Source of the DNA: Sinorhizobium fredii USDA 205
GTDB lineage: Bacteria > Pseudomonadota > Alphaproteobacteria > Rhizobiales > Rhizobiaceae
Length of the DNA stretch: 64,000 nucleotides
Direction: 5' to 3'
Assembly: GCF_001461695.1 (NCBI RefSeq)
Contig: NZ_AUTC01000135.1
Span: forward strand, 34,837 to 98,836
This document shows, one piece after another, positions 54,285 through 62,859 of this stretch (position 1 is the first letter of the stretch; every line of letters starts with the position of its first letter). The notes below the pieces were generated by a model, which was not told where the DNA came from, searched no databases, and saw only the letters and a program-made list of their open reading frames with translations. The position numbers and the translations under genes were made by a program.

Positions 54285-54987
54285 CGGCAGACTCCTGCGA
54301 CGACTGACCGTTGGCAAATGCGAACACCGGATGAACGACCAGAGCCTGCAAACCCTTGGCAAGCCGCCGTTCGTTCAGAACGTTGAAGAGATAATCAACG
54401 ACCGGCACACATCTTTTATAGGACCATCCCCGCGAACCTGACGGATGCGGTATATGGGCGGCGACGGCACCCCACTCCGGGCTCCAGTTGATTTCATGCG
54501 CTTCGTAATGACGACCGCCAGCCTTATACGCCGTAGAAATCGCCTTATGGACCGGCTTGCGACGCCACAACTCGGTTCCGCATACCAGGACAATTTCGGC
54601 CTCGGTCCTTTTAACATTCTCGATGAAATCGTGGGGAGCAGCCCCATTCCACAGGCCCTCCGGCGGACGGTCGCCGGGTTTGTTTCCCGCAATAACCGGA
54701 ATGTAATTGCTGAAAATCACCGAATGCCAAAATGCGGCTGATTGATCACGAGTCAGCCCGCTAATTAGGCGTTTCGTGACGAGCCTTTCCACCCGCCTAA
54801 AAAACTGGGCATTCGCGCCAAGCCGTCCCTCAACGTAAGCATTTACGACATCCTTTGTCATCTCCGGGATGTCCGAGCCGATTGGAGCGCTGTGATGGTA
54901 ATGGGCTTCGCCGAGCACCATAAGCCGCGCACCGCCCAAGACGTTGTCGCTTTGCCCGTAAAAATCGCCGCGCCAAAAGTGAGCCAT
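54274..54987 (-). CDS. Uracil-DNA glycosylase superfamily-like protein (237 aa)
   Basis: Start at 54987 is decided by GGAGGAAATA directly before the ATG. Near the start, ARLMVLGEAHYHH resembles UDG motif A with GE in place; near the end, HIPHPSGSRGW resembles motif B (HPS...R). The spacing of about 150 residues suits the fold. If correct, it may excise or bind modified bases. The assignment rests on these two motifs and could be wrong. It overlaps the following acidic-protein gene. Confidence 0.5.
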   Translation of the reverse strand: MAHFWRGDFYGQSDNVLGGARLMVLGEAHYHHSAPIGSDIPEMTKDVVNAYVEGRLGANAQFFRRVERLVTKRLISGLTRDQSAAFWHSVIFSNYIPVIAGNKPGDRPPEGLWNGAAPHDFIENVKRTEAEIVLVCGTELWRRKPVHKAISTAYKAGGRHYEAHEINWSPEWGAVAAHIPHPSGSRGWSYKRCVPVVDYLFNVLNERRLAKGLQALVVHPVFAFANGQSSQESADAV

Positions 54988-55434
54988 TATTTCCTCCGTA
55001 AAACATGGAAGCGCAAGAATCCCTTGAGCGGGCCAATCGAAGCATACGAAGATAAAAAAGTTTCGGGTGATGAGATCGATTAGTTCACGCCCTTCGCCGG
55101 CGCTTGCTTTTCTTCCGCTTCTCAGCCGCTGCGGCGGTGGTGCGCCTTCATCTGGCACCATAAGCAATTCCGCCACGAGCGCCCACTCTCCGATTTTCCG
55201 TCTGCCGCTGTAGCGCGCTAAGTTAGGGGCGATCAACGCCAGCATCAGCGGTCAGCTTCTCTTGCGAAATGCCCCGTTTCACCCGCGACAGGGGTATATT
55301 TCATGCAACGAGCGCCTGACGGTTTTCATCGATTGAGGTCAGCAGGTAAGTCCCCTAAGAAACCACTGGCAATAGCCACGTGAGAGTGTCTATGGTGCCC
55401 GCTATGGTTGATGCTTCGGCATCTTGGAGGGGCA
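54988..55434. other. Divergent intergenic region
   Basis: About 450 bp between the minus-strand UDG-like pair and the plus-strand MBL operon. A minus-strand extension of the UDG-like frame is open to 55245 but lies behind a far weaker start. No repeat or RNA gene is seen. It should contain both promoters. Confidence 0.35.
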
Positions 55435-56685
55435 ATGCGGGTCAGAATACATCGGGGAACCAAGGAGATCGGCGGAAGCTGCATCGAATTGGAAGCGCAG
55501 GGTGCGCGGATTCTGCTCGACCTGGGCTTGCCGCTTAATGGCGATCCCGACGATGTAAAGCTCCATCCGCAGGTCGAAGGTTTGCAGGGCGGAAGCGACC
55601 TGCTGGCCTTGGTTCTGTCCCACGGTCATTTGGATCATTGGGGATTGGCGCATCTGGCCAGTCCCGCTCTTCCGGTTGCCCTCGGAGCGGCGACGCACCG
55701 AATCATGAAGGCCGCGCAGCCATTCCTCCCGAAACCCTATGTTCCCCATCAGGCAATCGAGTTTTTTAGCGGAAATCCCCTGACTTTCGGCCCTTTCACC
55801 GTGATCCCGCATTTGGTCGATCACTCCGCATATGATGCTTATGCGCTGGAGGTGGAAGCCGGAGGGAAACGGCTCTTCTATTCAGGAGACTTCCGGGCGC
55901 ACGGCCGTAAAGGTGCGCTGTTCGAGCGGCTGATCGCCAAGCCGCCGCGCGATATCGACGTATTGTTAATGGAGGGCTCGACGCTCGGACGACTCGATGC
56001 CGACCAACGGTTTCCCACCGAAGCCGAGATCGAAGACAAGCTGTTCGATATTTTCCAGCGCACCGACGGCATGGCGCTGGTCGCGGCATCGGCGCAGAAC
56101 ATCGATCGGATGGTCAGCCTCTATCGGGCCTGCAAACGCAGCGGGCGGACTCTGATTATCGACCTCTATGCCGCGGAAATCCTGCGGGCGACGGGCAATG
56201 CCAACATTCCGCAATCGGACTGGCCGAATGTCGCCGTCTATTTGCCGCATTACCAGCGCGTTCGTATCAAGCAAGATGAACGCTTCGATCTGCTGGAACC
56301 GCACAAGTCGAACCGCATCTTCCCCGCTGATCTCAAGGCACTCGCTGGGAGGGCTGCGCTCCTCTTCCGGCCTGCGATGCTCGGCGACCTCGACCGGGCC
56401 GATTGCCTGACGGGGGCGGTTGCCGTCTGGTCGCAATGGGAAGGCTATCTGCGTCAAGACAAGGGCATCAAAATCTCCGAGGCGTTCGCCGCACGCGGTA
56501 TCCCGCTCGAAAATGCCCACACATCAGGACACGCCAGCATCGGCGACTTGAAGCGACTGGCGGCTGCCATCGCCCCGAAGATGCTGGTTCCCATCCACAC
56601 ATTCGAACCGGACCGTTTCCCGGATTATTTCGGGGCTCGTGTCACCCGGAAGGAAGACGGCAACTGGTGGGAGATTGGCGCATGA
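55435..56685 (+). CDS. Metallo-beta-lactamase-fold hydrolase, RNase J/beta-CASP-like
   Basis: Start at 55435 follows TTGGAGGGG. The 416-residue product opens with IHRGTKEIGGSCIELEAQGA, the RNase J-like first strand, and has the metal motif LSHGHLDHWGLAH, then FYSGDFRAHGRKG and a final PIHTFEPDRF histidine. A beta-CASP-like region lies between (EAEIEDKLFDIFQRTDGMAL). Such enzymes cut RNA or single-stranded DNA. The chromosomal RNase J is longer, so this is an accessory version. It is coupled by ATGA to the next, broken gene. Confidence 0.78.
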   Translation: MRVRIHRGTKEIGGSCIELEAQGARILLDLGLPLNGDPDDVKLHPQVEGLQGGSDLLALVLSHGHLDHWGLAHLASPALPVALGAATHRIMKAAQPFLPKPYVPHQAIEFFSGNPLTFGPFTVIPHLVDHSAYDAYALEVEAGGKRLFYSGDFRAHGRKGALFERLIAKPPRDIDVLLMEGSTLGRLDADQRFPTEAEIEDKLFDIFQRTDGMALVAASAQNIDRMVSLYRACKRSGRTLIIDLYAAEILRATGNANIPQSDWPNVAVYLPHYQRVRIKQDERFDLLEPHKSNRIFPADLKALAGRAALLFRPAMLGDLDRADCLTGAVAVWSQWEGYLRQDKGIKISEAFAARGIPLENAHTSGHASIGDLKRLAAAIAPKMLVPIHTFEPDRFPDYFGARVTRKEDGNWWEIGA

Positions 56686-57001
56686 TGGACGCCGTTACCG
56701 CACATCGAACCCTCGGTGCCGACTTTCTGGATGCCTTGGAGAAGCTTGCCGCATCTCCGAGTACGGGCAATCCTCGTCTTCGGCTTCGACAAGGCCCAGC
56801 GTGACGATCCGGTGTGGCGCAAACATCTGGAAAAGCTGGAAAGCCAGCTCGGGGGGCGCGTACGCGCCATCGGCAATCCGACGCGCCAGTCTGTGGCACT
56901 TCGGTAACAGCGGCAGTTTCTTCGCGGCGGGGCGCAATTTTCGAAGGCCTGAAATGAATAAGGGGGGCGACCATCTTCCATCGAAGGGGCCGCGCCCCTG
57001 A
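56682..57001 (+). pseudogene. Small gene broken by two apparent frameshifts
   Basis: The first frame starts at an ATGA overlap with the MBL gene (MMDAVTAHRTLGADFLDALE) and stops at 56804. The next frame supplies VRAILVFGFDKAQRDDPVWR and HLEKLESQLGGRVRAIGNPT, and the third frame ends with GNSGSFFAAGRNFRRPEMNK. Read together they would make one protein of about 105 residues. No family is recognised. Either the gene is dead or two indels are present in the assembly. Confidence 0.5.
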
Positions 57002-57019
57002 GTTCACGACAGAGGCCCC

Positions 57020-57520
57020 ATGAAAGCCATTGTGCATCCCCGCGAAGTGGAAGGCATATCGAAGCCTTCATCGCAGCTAGACTTGCCCGTTCTGCAATCG
57101 AACTGGCGGAGCCACCAGATCGAAAAATACAGATGGCCGGAAACCATCATCCTAAACGCACCGGCCGCCGGCGTTGCCCTCTTCTTCGGAGAGCAGCGGA
57201 TAAACCAGACAATTCCCGTTTATCTGGTGAATGCGACGGGGAGACGGTTGAGCGGCGTTTTTGCTTCCGACGCCGGTTTCATCGATTTCGACGAAGCACA
57301 CGAAGACACCCTGCCGCATGTGCGCGCATTGGGAATTGTCGAGGATGGTACGGGCACCTTTCTGGACGCCTACAATCTCAAGCTCGCCGGGGATTTCTTC
57401 ATTTCGTACACCGTGATCGCCACCACGGAACAAGGCACCCGCCATTCTGGAACCGCCCATATTTCGCCACCTCCCGGAAATTGGACCCTGATCGGAGACT
57501 GGGCATCGATCGAACCCTGA
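57020..57520 (+). CDS. Hypothetical protein (166 aa) downstream of the MBL gene
   Basis: Begins MKAIVHPREVEGISKPSSQL. It appears beta-rich (NAPAAGVALFFGEQRINQTI, TGTFLDAYNLKLAGDFFISY) and ends with a proline-rich segment. No domain or signal is recognised. Its place 18 bp after the broken gene suggests a three-gene MBL operon. Confidence 0.6.
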   Translation: MKAIVHPREVEGISKPSSQLDLPVLQSNWRSHQIEKYRWPETIILNAPAAGVALFFGEQRINQTIPVYLVNATGRRLSGVFASDAGFIDFDEAHEDTLPHVRALGIVEDGTGTFLDAYNLKLAGDFFISYTVIATTEQGTRHSGTAHISPPPGNWTLIGDWASIEP

Positions 57521-57576
57521 TCCCCAAAAGTCGTTATTCGGGCAGCCATTTGCAGGCGCGATTGATGCCGCAGTGT

Positions 57577-58020
57577 TTACCCTTTCCTTGGTTTCCACAG
57601 GGCCGCAGTTTTCGCTACCGATCCTGCAGGCATGTCCGCGTGACCGGCAAGTTCGTAACCCAGAAAACGCATGAGTTCTCCCACGATCCCACCTGCACTT
57701 TTGGTTCCATCGTTGTGCGGATGATAGCGGTCGCCAAGGTTCGCGACGATGAACGGCTCAACTCCGGCCAGTGCTGGCAGCCCGGCCTCGGTCGTTGCAA
57801 CAGCAGCCTTCTTCCCTTCCGAGGACCAGATGATCTCTTCCATTCTCTGGTACACGGGGTCGGACAATCTCATGCCTCCGGAACTGAGCGGCAGGCCGGA
57901 AGATTCAATCAGCTCGATTATTTCTCGCCCGCCATTGTCGAGCCGCTTCCTGGCGTTCTCGTGGAGGTTCGCGCGCTGCTCAGGAGTCATTTTCTGCAGT
58001 TTTTCGATTGTGATTGTCAT
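57577..58020 (-). CDS. Hypothetical protein (147 aa)
   Basis: Begins MTITIEKLQKMTPEQRANLH after AAGGAGCAAGTT. The first 45 residues are helical; the centre IELIESSGLPLSSGGMRLSD and the C-terminal FIVANLGDRYHPHNDG stand out. No family is recognised. It is convergent with the 166-residue gene. Confidence 0.65.
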   Translation of the reverse strand: MTITIEKLQKMTPEQRANLHENARKRLDNGGREIIELIESSGLPLSSGGMRLSDPVYQRMEEIIWSSEGKKAAVATTEAGLPALAGVEPFIVANLGDRYHPHNDGTKSAGGIVGELMRFLGYELAGHADMPAGSVAKTAALWKPRKG

Positions 58021-58088
58021 AACTTGCTCCTTCGTCGCCGGTCACTACGCCATGGTCTATAGCGCATAGGTTTGGATTGGTTCGCCCC

Positions 58089-58313
58089 TTACGCTCTAAC
58101 TGGTGCCCCGTTCCACGTGGCCCGTTCACCTGCGGATCGCTGGCAGGCATCGGGTGCTCTGACTGCCGCCGAACTTCTGGCTTCGAGGGCGATGGTCTCA
58201 AGGGCGGGGGCTGGACAGGTGCAACTGATTCGGTTGCCTTCCTCGTCCGCTGTGAGGCAGAAGCACCTCGGGCAGATGATTCCTTCCCCCATCGCCTCCG
58301 ACCATTCGCCCAT
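58089..58313 (-). CDS. Small cysteine-rich zinc-ribbon-like protein (74 aa)
   Basis: Start at 58313 is supported by GGAGGTTCTT before the ATG. The N-terminal IICPRCFCLTADEEGNRISC followed by TCP gives four closely spaced cysteines in a zinc-ribbon pattern. The rest is alanine- and arginine-rich. No family is recognised. It follows the 147-residue gene's promoter side and may be independent. Confidence 0.5.
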   Translation of the reverse strand: MGEWSEAMGEGIICPRCFCLTADEEGNRISCTCPAPALETIALEARSSAAVRAPDACQRSAGERATWNGAPVRA

Positions 58314-58462
58314 AAGAACCTCCGCCCGCAAATGACCACAGCTTCGCAGGGAATTTCCCGCGGTCAATTCACTCAAAAGGGCAGGGCATCGCACCAACAG
58401 GGAGGCTAGACTTAGCTGCTGATAAGAGGCCGTACTGTACGGTACAGACGGATGGCTGGTGA

Positions 58463-58702
58463 AAAAATGCAGACGGCGACGCCGGCTGCGATTGGCTCGA
58501 CGGTTCGCATCCTTATCTCGACCAGGCTCAAGACACGTTCCAGTTCCAGATCGCCAAGAAGCCGAGCGCTCCCGAATGGGGCATTGTCAACTATAACGCT
58601 CCGCTCGCGACATCTGTCCTGGACAGCGAAGAAGGCGACGAAGCCGAAGTTCTGCTCGGAAGCTACATGCGGAAGGCGGTGATCGAAGCCCTCACGAAGT
58701 AA
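58463..58702 (+). pseudogene. 3' fragment of a gene with GreA/GreB C-terminal-like sequence
   Basis: An 80-codon frame without a start codon. It reads FQFQIAKKPSAPEWGIVNYN, APLATSVLDSEEGDEAEVLL and ends RKAVIEALTK. The SEEGDE-x-V pattern is like the C-terminal domain of GreA/GreB/Rnk elongation factors, but homology is weak. A TGA lies directly upstream in frame, so it is a truncated relic. Short overlapping inverted repeats (ccgtactgtacggtacag) precede it at 58430-58447. Confidence 0.45.
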
Positions 58703-58764
58703 GTTCGCTGCTGGCGAAGCCGTTGTCCGGGGCGGACGGCGTCAACTGCACGCGTGTTCTCCTC

Positions 58765-59433
58765 TCACATGACGCCGCTGTACGAGGTCATCCGGCCTTC
58801 GGCATCGAGATTGATAAAGCCCCGCTTCCCTCTCTTCCCCACGGCCATGAAGACGATCCGGTCACTGTGAGCTTCGATGAAGCGGAGCGGCTGGCCGTCA
58901 GGGTCGAAATGGGTGATGTCGTCTCCGTCCGTTGTCCGGAAGCCCCGGTTCTCGAGGAATTGCTCGTTGGCCCGCTGAATGCCGATCGACTTCAGCCTCG
59001 CCGGGCGCTCGATTGCGCCCCACAACAGACCCACGCACCACATGACGGCCGTCACACTGGCTGCAAGCCAAAGGACCGCTTGCCATGGTGCAGGGAGTCC
59101 GTTGGGCTGCGATGCCAGGAGGCCTATGAGGATAAAGAAGACGAACCAGGCCAACGCGAAGCCAGCCGCCGCCAGAAAAAGGCTGCCGAGGAACGTCTTG
59201 AACAGTGTTCCTGCAAAGCCTCGATCATGTCCCCGGACAAGTTCCCGCCCTCCCAGAACAGGCAGCACGAGCGATCCGAGCACAACCAGGATAATCGATA
59301 GTCCGTCCTTGCCTTTCTTGGTGGCCTTCCACAGATCGTGGCCCATCGACAGGCCATAGCCAGCGGCGGCAGTCCTGCCGACAGTGGCCGCGGTAACAGA
59401 CAGACCAGAACGTTTCGACTTTAACTTGAACAT
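58765..59433 (-). CDS. Hypothetical membrane protein (222 aa)
   Basis: Has two to four membrane helices in residues 45-140 (GLSIILVVLGSLVLPVLGG, FLAAAGFALAWFVFFILIG) and a soluble C-terminal domain beginning AIERPARLKSIG. No family is recognised. It starts three bases after the stop of the 388-residue gene, so the two form an operon with the 55-residue leader gene upstream. Confidence 0.6.
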   Translation of the reverse strand: MFKLKSKRSGLSVTAATVGRTAAAGYGLSMGHDLWKATKKGKDGLSIILVVLGSLVLPVLGGRELVRGHDRGFAGTLFKTFLGSLFLAAAGFALAWFVFFILIGLLASQPNGLPAPWQAVLWLAASVTAVMWCVGLLWGAIERPARLKSIGIQRANEQFLENRGFRTTDGDDITHFDPDGQPLRFIEAHSDRIVFMAVGKRGKRGFINLDAEGRMTSYSGVM

Positions 59434-59436
59434 TTG

Positions 59437-60603
59437 TCACAGCACATGGGATCGAAGAAGTCGGTGAAGGTTCAAAAGGAAGGTGGATGCGGTCCATGCG
59501 GCACCGAGACACCACCCGATGGCGAAGACGATTGCGGCGGCCATTTCGAAGATCAGGTCTCCGAGCCAGATCGCTCCTTTCCCGAACAGCCGTATGGTGC
59601 CGGCAGTCCGATCTCCCATCCTTTTCGCGAGAGACTTGAAACGGTCGAGTTCGGCAGGACTGTCGGCGCGCTCGAGAACCTTGAACACAGAGCGGATGCC
59701 GGCATCGCTTCGGATGCTGCCTATGCTCGATGCCGCGACACGAAGTTCATCGACAGTTCCTGGCCTGAGCACGCCGTCGAACTGCCTGCGGACGGCGGAG
59801 ACGTCGACCGGCCAGGCTTCCTTAACGGCAGCGTCGAGCTTCGAGAAGTCCAGCTTCCTGACGTCCTCGATAGAAAGTTCCGAGATTGCGCCCGCCAGCC
59901 CCGGCAGGCCTGAGAAGGAGACTTTCGGAGCTGGCATTGCGGCCAAGCCCTTCTTCAGTACTGACACGTCGACGGCGTCGTTCACCGAACGGAAAAGGCG
60001 TGCTGCAAGCTTGCTGCTCATCTTGCCCGCCTTGTTGGCGTTCTTCAGGATGGACGCTCCGACATCGATTGGCCCGGTGCCTGGTGCGAGCGTCACCACC
60101 ATTCCAAACAGGGAAGCACCGAGAGTGAAACGGTCATAGTCGTCGCCAGCGAGAAGCTTGCCGCCCTCCCTATAGGTGTCACGAACGTCGCCGATTACGA
60201 AATAGTCGGCGGCGACAGCACCGATGAGGCTAGGTACGGAGTCGACCTGGCCGTGGATAAAGCCTCTGGCAAAACCAGTCGAATTCCGCCATGCCACGTC
60301 AGCCATAGGTTCGGCAGTGGAGGTAACGACTTCGGGCGGGATGTGGTGATCGAGCTCCAGTCCGATCCTCACGAGATCCTGGGCGTCCGAAAATTCGTCT
60401 GCGTCCACGGCCGCCCGGATCTCATTGACGAGTGCGTCTGTCGAGAGGCGCTGCAGCCTGTATCGCGTGATGGCTTCAGGCTCGTGGTCGAATGCCAGAG
60501 GCAGCGCGCCGGCGAATGGGGACGAGTAGAAAGCCGCCAGCGAACCAGCGAGAGCTGTCGCCGCGACTGCCAGACGTGCAGCAGAACGGATGCGTTTGAA
60601 CAC
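59437..60603 (-). CDS. Hypothetical exported/membrane protein (388 aa)
   Basis: Starts at GTG immediately after the TAA of the 55-residue gene, a sign of coupled translation. Residues 8-35 are hydrophobic (AARLAVAATALAGSLAAFYS) and look like a signal or anchor. Centre: VRTYREGGKLL-like and SLFGMVVTLAPGTGPIDVGA. A C-terminal membrane helix (EMAAAIVFAIGWCLGAAWTA) is followed by a basic tail. No family is recognised. Confidence 0.6.
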   Translation of the reverse strand: MFKRIRSAARLAVAATALAGSLAAFYSSPFAGALPLAFDHEPEAITRYRLQRLSTDALVNEIRAAVDADEFSDAQDLVRIGLELDHHIPPEVVTSTAEPMADVAWRNSTGFARGFIHGQVDSVPSLIGAVAADYFVIGDVRDTYREGGKLLAGDDYDRFTLGASLFGMVVTLAPGTGPIDVGASILKNANKAGKMSSKLAARLFRSVNDAVDVSVLKKGLAAMPAPKVSFSGLPGLAGAISELSIEDVRKLDFSKLDAAVKEAWPVDVSAVRRQFDGVLRPGTVDELRVAASSIGSIRSDAGIRSVFKVLERADSPAELDRFKSLAKRMGDRTAGTIRLFGKGAIWLGDLIFEMAAAIVFAIGWCLGAAWTASTFLLNLHRLLRSHVL

Positions 60604-60771
60604 TTATCGCACCGCCGGTCCGCTGTTCCGCACACGAACCCGAATCCAACCAATCGCCACAAGCATAACAACGCCCCAGCACCCGAGCCAATTGGTAGCC
60701 GAAAGCGGTTCAATTGTCACCAGGGCCGGACACTCCACGGATGAGGCACGATTTGGCAAGGCGGGGAACAT
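60604..60771 (-). CDS. Small membrane protein (55 aa), first gene of the operon
   Basis: Begins MFPALPNRASSVECPALV and has one membrane helix (NWLGCWGVVMLVAIGWI) with an RVRVRNSGPAVR tail. The TAA is directly followed by the GTG of the next gene. It diverges from the 60809 gene with 37 bp between starts. No family is recognised. Confidence 0.45.
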   Translation of the reverse strand: MFPALPNRASSVECPALVTIEPLSATNWLGCWGVVMLVAIGWIRVRVRNSGPAVR

Positions 60772-60808
60772 GGTGCACGAAAGTGTTCGGTTTTGAACAG
60801 GACAACAC

Positions 60809-61330
60809 ATGTCGCCTCGCACCGGCGGAGCAGGATTGTCGTCTCCGCAGGCTGCTGCCGTGCTCGACGTCTCCGAGAGAACGGTGAAACGCGTCCGCGC
60901 CGGAGAGGTCGGAGTCAAAGACGCCATGACAGCACGTGCTCAAGAATTCCTCGGACGATCCCGGACGACGACCGGCCGCGACGCCGAGCTTCTGGATTCG
61001 TATGCCGCCCAAGTCGAGTGGTCCGCTCTCTGCGCCGCGTTCCCGAACGCGCACCTGACCTGCCTGTCGTCGGCGATCGGCAGGGGGTGGAGTTCCGTCC
61101 ACTCTCGCGACTGCCGTCAGCTCACGCAGTCCGAACGCATGCGGCAGCCGACGAGCTGGGGCGGCTTTGCCTTGAACTGGTTTCCCGGGCACGATCTTCC
61201 TTGGGGCGTCGAATGCCGTCTCGGTGCCGACGAGACGCCGTACCGCGTCGCCAGTGCCGAGAGGACGCTGCTCGAACTGGCAGACAAGGAGGGTGCTTTC
61301 GGCGAGGATGATGTCGGCGAAGCGTATTAG
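60809..61330 (+). CDS. Hypothetical protein, possibly truncated AbiEi-like antitoxin (173 aa)
   Basis: The N-terminus GLSSPQAAAVLDVSERTVKR is a helix-turn-helix-like segment. Near the end, YRVASAERTLLELADKEGAF resembles the transition to the C-terminal domain of AbiEi antitoxins, and the other frame just after the stop encodes RALSRCLNPRPMSP, as if the protein once continued. AbiEi and AbiEii toxin pairs work in abortive infection; no AbiEii-type toxin gene is visible here. The assignment is tentative. Confidence 0.4.
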   Translation: MSPRTGGAGLSSPQAAAVLDVSERTVKRVRAGEVGVKDAMTARAQEFLGRSRTTTGRDAELLDSYAAQVEWSALCAAFPNAHLTCLSSAIGRGWSSVHSRDCRQLTQSERMRQPTSWGGFALNWFPGHDLPWGVECRLGADETPYRVASAERTLLELADKEGAFGEDDVGEAY

Positions 61331-61560
61331 GGCGCTTTCGCGCTGTCTGAATCCGCGCCCGATGTCTCCCACTACCTTTTTCGGCAATAAATTCAGCTAC
61401 GTAGGAAACCTTCGAAGGCTAAGTGTTACAGTCTTGTGGACGTTCCACATGGGCTATTTGCCGTTGCACCAATTTGCATCGTTCTACATCATGCCGCGCC
61501 TTCCCCGACTCGCACGCTATCCCCATCTGTGCCCTGTCCAAAATCGGCAAGGAGAACAGG

Positions 61561-61740
61561 GTGCCCGAGACTGTTGAATGCAAGCGGTGCGAAATCACCT
61601 ATGAGGTCCACTATGACCACGGCAAACCATGGGAGACAAATATGCTGCTCTGCCATGAATGCGGGAATGACCTCGATTTCTACGTTAACGGCCCACGGCG
61701 CTATCTGGTGCGCCTATGGGATCGGTTCAAATCGTCATAA
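61561..61740 (+). CDS. Small zinc-ribbon protein (59 aa)
   Basis: Starts at GTG behind AAGGAG with seven-base spacing. VECKRCEITYEVHYDHGK and LLCHECGNDLDFYV supply two CxxC pairs of a zinc ribbon. The C-terminal LVRLWDRFKSS is basic. Role unknown, possibly nucleic-acid binding. Confidence 0.6.
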   Translation: MPETVECKRCEITYEVHYDHGKPWETNMLLCHECGNDLDFYVNGPRRYLVRLWDRFKSS

Positions 61741-61810
61741 GGTCGACCGCTATCCGCTTGCAACGGGTGATTGGCGCAACTAGGGTTTGCGCGTCACTAA
61801 CCTCGCACAC

Positions 61811-62215
61811 ATGAAGAACCTCATGAAAAACAAACTGCTAATGCTCGCCCTCGCTGGACTGGCCCTGTCCGGCTGTGTAACTTAACTAGTCAGGAGATCG
61901 CGCGGGTCGAAGCTTCCCTGCGCCCGCCCTCCGCCGCTCTCAAGGCTGCTATCGTTGGCGCTGCGCGTGACTATCTAGTTGATCCCTATTCGGTCCGGGA
62001 CGCCGAGATTTCGAGCGTTGTAGACGCATCGCCGGATAAAAGGGTTCAGGCGGTGTGCGTCAAGTTCAACTCGAAGAACCGCATGGGCGGTTATGCCGGG
62101 CGGTCGGCGCTTTCCGTCCGGGTCGTCAATGATAAGGTGTTCGACAGGACCCGCCGGGCTGCCGGGGATGAAGTATCATCCATTCCCCGAACTCGAAAAC
62201 CTGAAGAACATCTAG
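61811..62215 (+). pseudogene. Outer-membrane lipoprotein-like gene with two frameshifts
   Basis: Frame 1 encodes a lipoprotein signal (MKNLMKNKLLMLALAGLAL, then SGC lipobox) and stops at once. Another frame continues NLTSQEIARVEASLRPPSAA and VKFNSKNRMGGYAGRSALSV, and a return to the first frame near 62167 gives MKYHPFPELENLKNI and a stop at 62215. One missing base near 61879 and one change near 62165 explain both. The joined product would be about 134 residues. Family not recognised. Confidence 0.6.
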
Positions 62216-62223
62216 GGGCGACC

Positions 62224-62859
62224 ATGCGATTTATGTGGTCGGGTTATGGCTACGGCTCCCGCTCTGGTCTGGATGAAGCAAAGCAGTATAAAACGCTTCG
62301 CGGGAAGTCCGACATTCTGAAAGGCACAATCCGCGCGTCGTTGGGTGGCGTAACGTCGGGCGGGAAGTCGCAGCCGAGTATCACCATTGACGGCGTGACA
62401 ACGAAGCGGTCAGGTGAATACTACAACAACGACATGTCCCTGATCTTCTGGGACATGTCGGGCGACGAGGCACTCTTGGCCGCTGCGCAGTTCATTAAAT
62501 TTGCAGCAATGATAAATGGTCGAGAGGGCAAGGGCGCGTTGCTTGATGACGGGGCTAAGGTGTTGTTTGACCCGCTCCCCGGAATCGTGCCGATGAGCCC
62601 GAGGGATCATTTCTCCGATTTTCTCGGTGAGGTCGCAAACCGATGGGAACGCGATGCGGAAGCGAACGAGCGAGTTGTCGCTGCTTTCACGGATGCAGCG
62701 CGAGCACATGGTGTTGGGTTGGCGGATAAGTCCGCCTTCACTCAAACCGCAAAGTGGCGAAGGCGATGCGCGGCGGCAATGCGGAATTTCCTCAACTACT
62801 ATCGTTCCGGCGATGATGTAGAGAAATCGACAGGCGATGGCCCTACAGTCGTAAAGTAG
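62224..62859 (+). CDS. Hypothetical protein (211 aa)
   Basis: Start at 62224 (MRFMWSGYGYGSRSGLDEAK) follows the lipoprotein relic by eight bases. The first third is glycine-rich (GTIRASLGGVTSGGKSQPSI). The remainder is helical (FIKFAAMINGREGKGALLDD) and ends STGDGPTVVK. No family is recognised. The same frame is open upstream to 62053, but that part belongs to the lipoprotein. Confidence 0.6.
   Translation: MRFMWSGYGYGSRSGLDEAKQYKTLRGKSDILKGTIRASLGGVTSGGKSQPSITIDGVTTKRSGEYYNNDMSLIFWDMSGDEALLAAAQFIKFAAMINGREGKGALLDDGAKVLFDPLPGIVPMSPRDHFSDFLGEVANRWERDAEANERVVAAFTDAARAHGVGLADKSAFTQTAKWRRRCAAAMRNFLNYYRSGDDVEKSTGDGPTVVK

Noticed and set aside
62410..62859. C-terminal half of the minus-strand basic coiled-coil ORF
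   Set aside because: It opposes a better supported plus-strand gene and loses helical character; probably a run-on frame.
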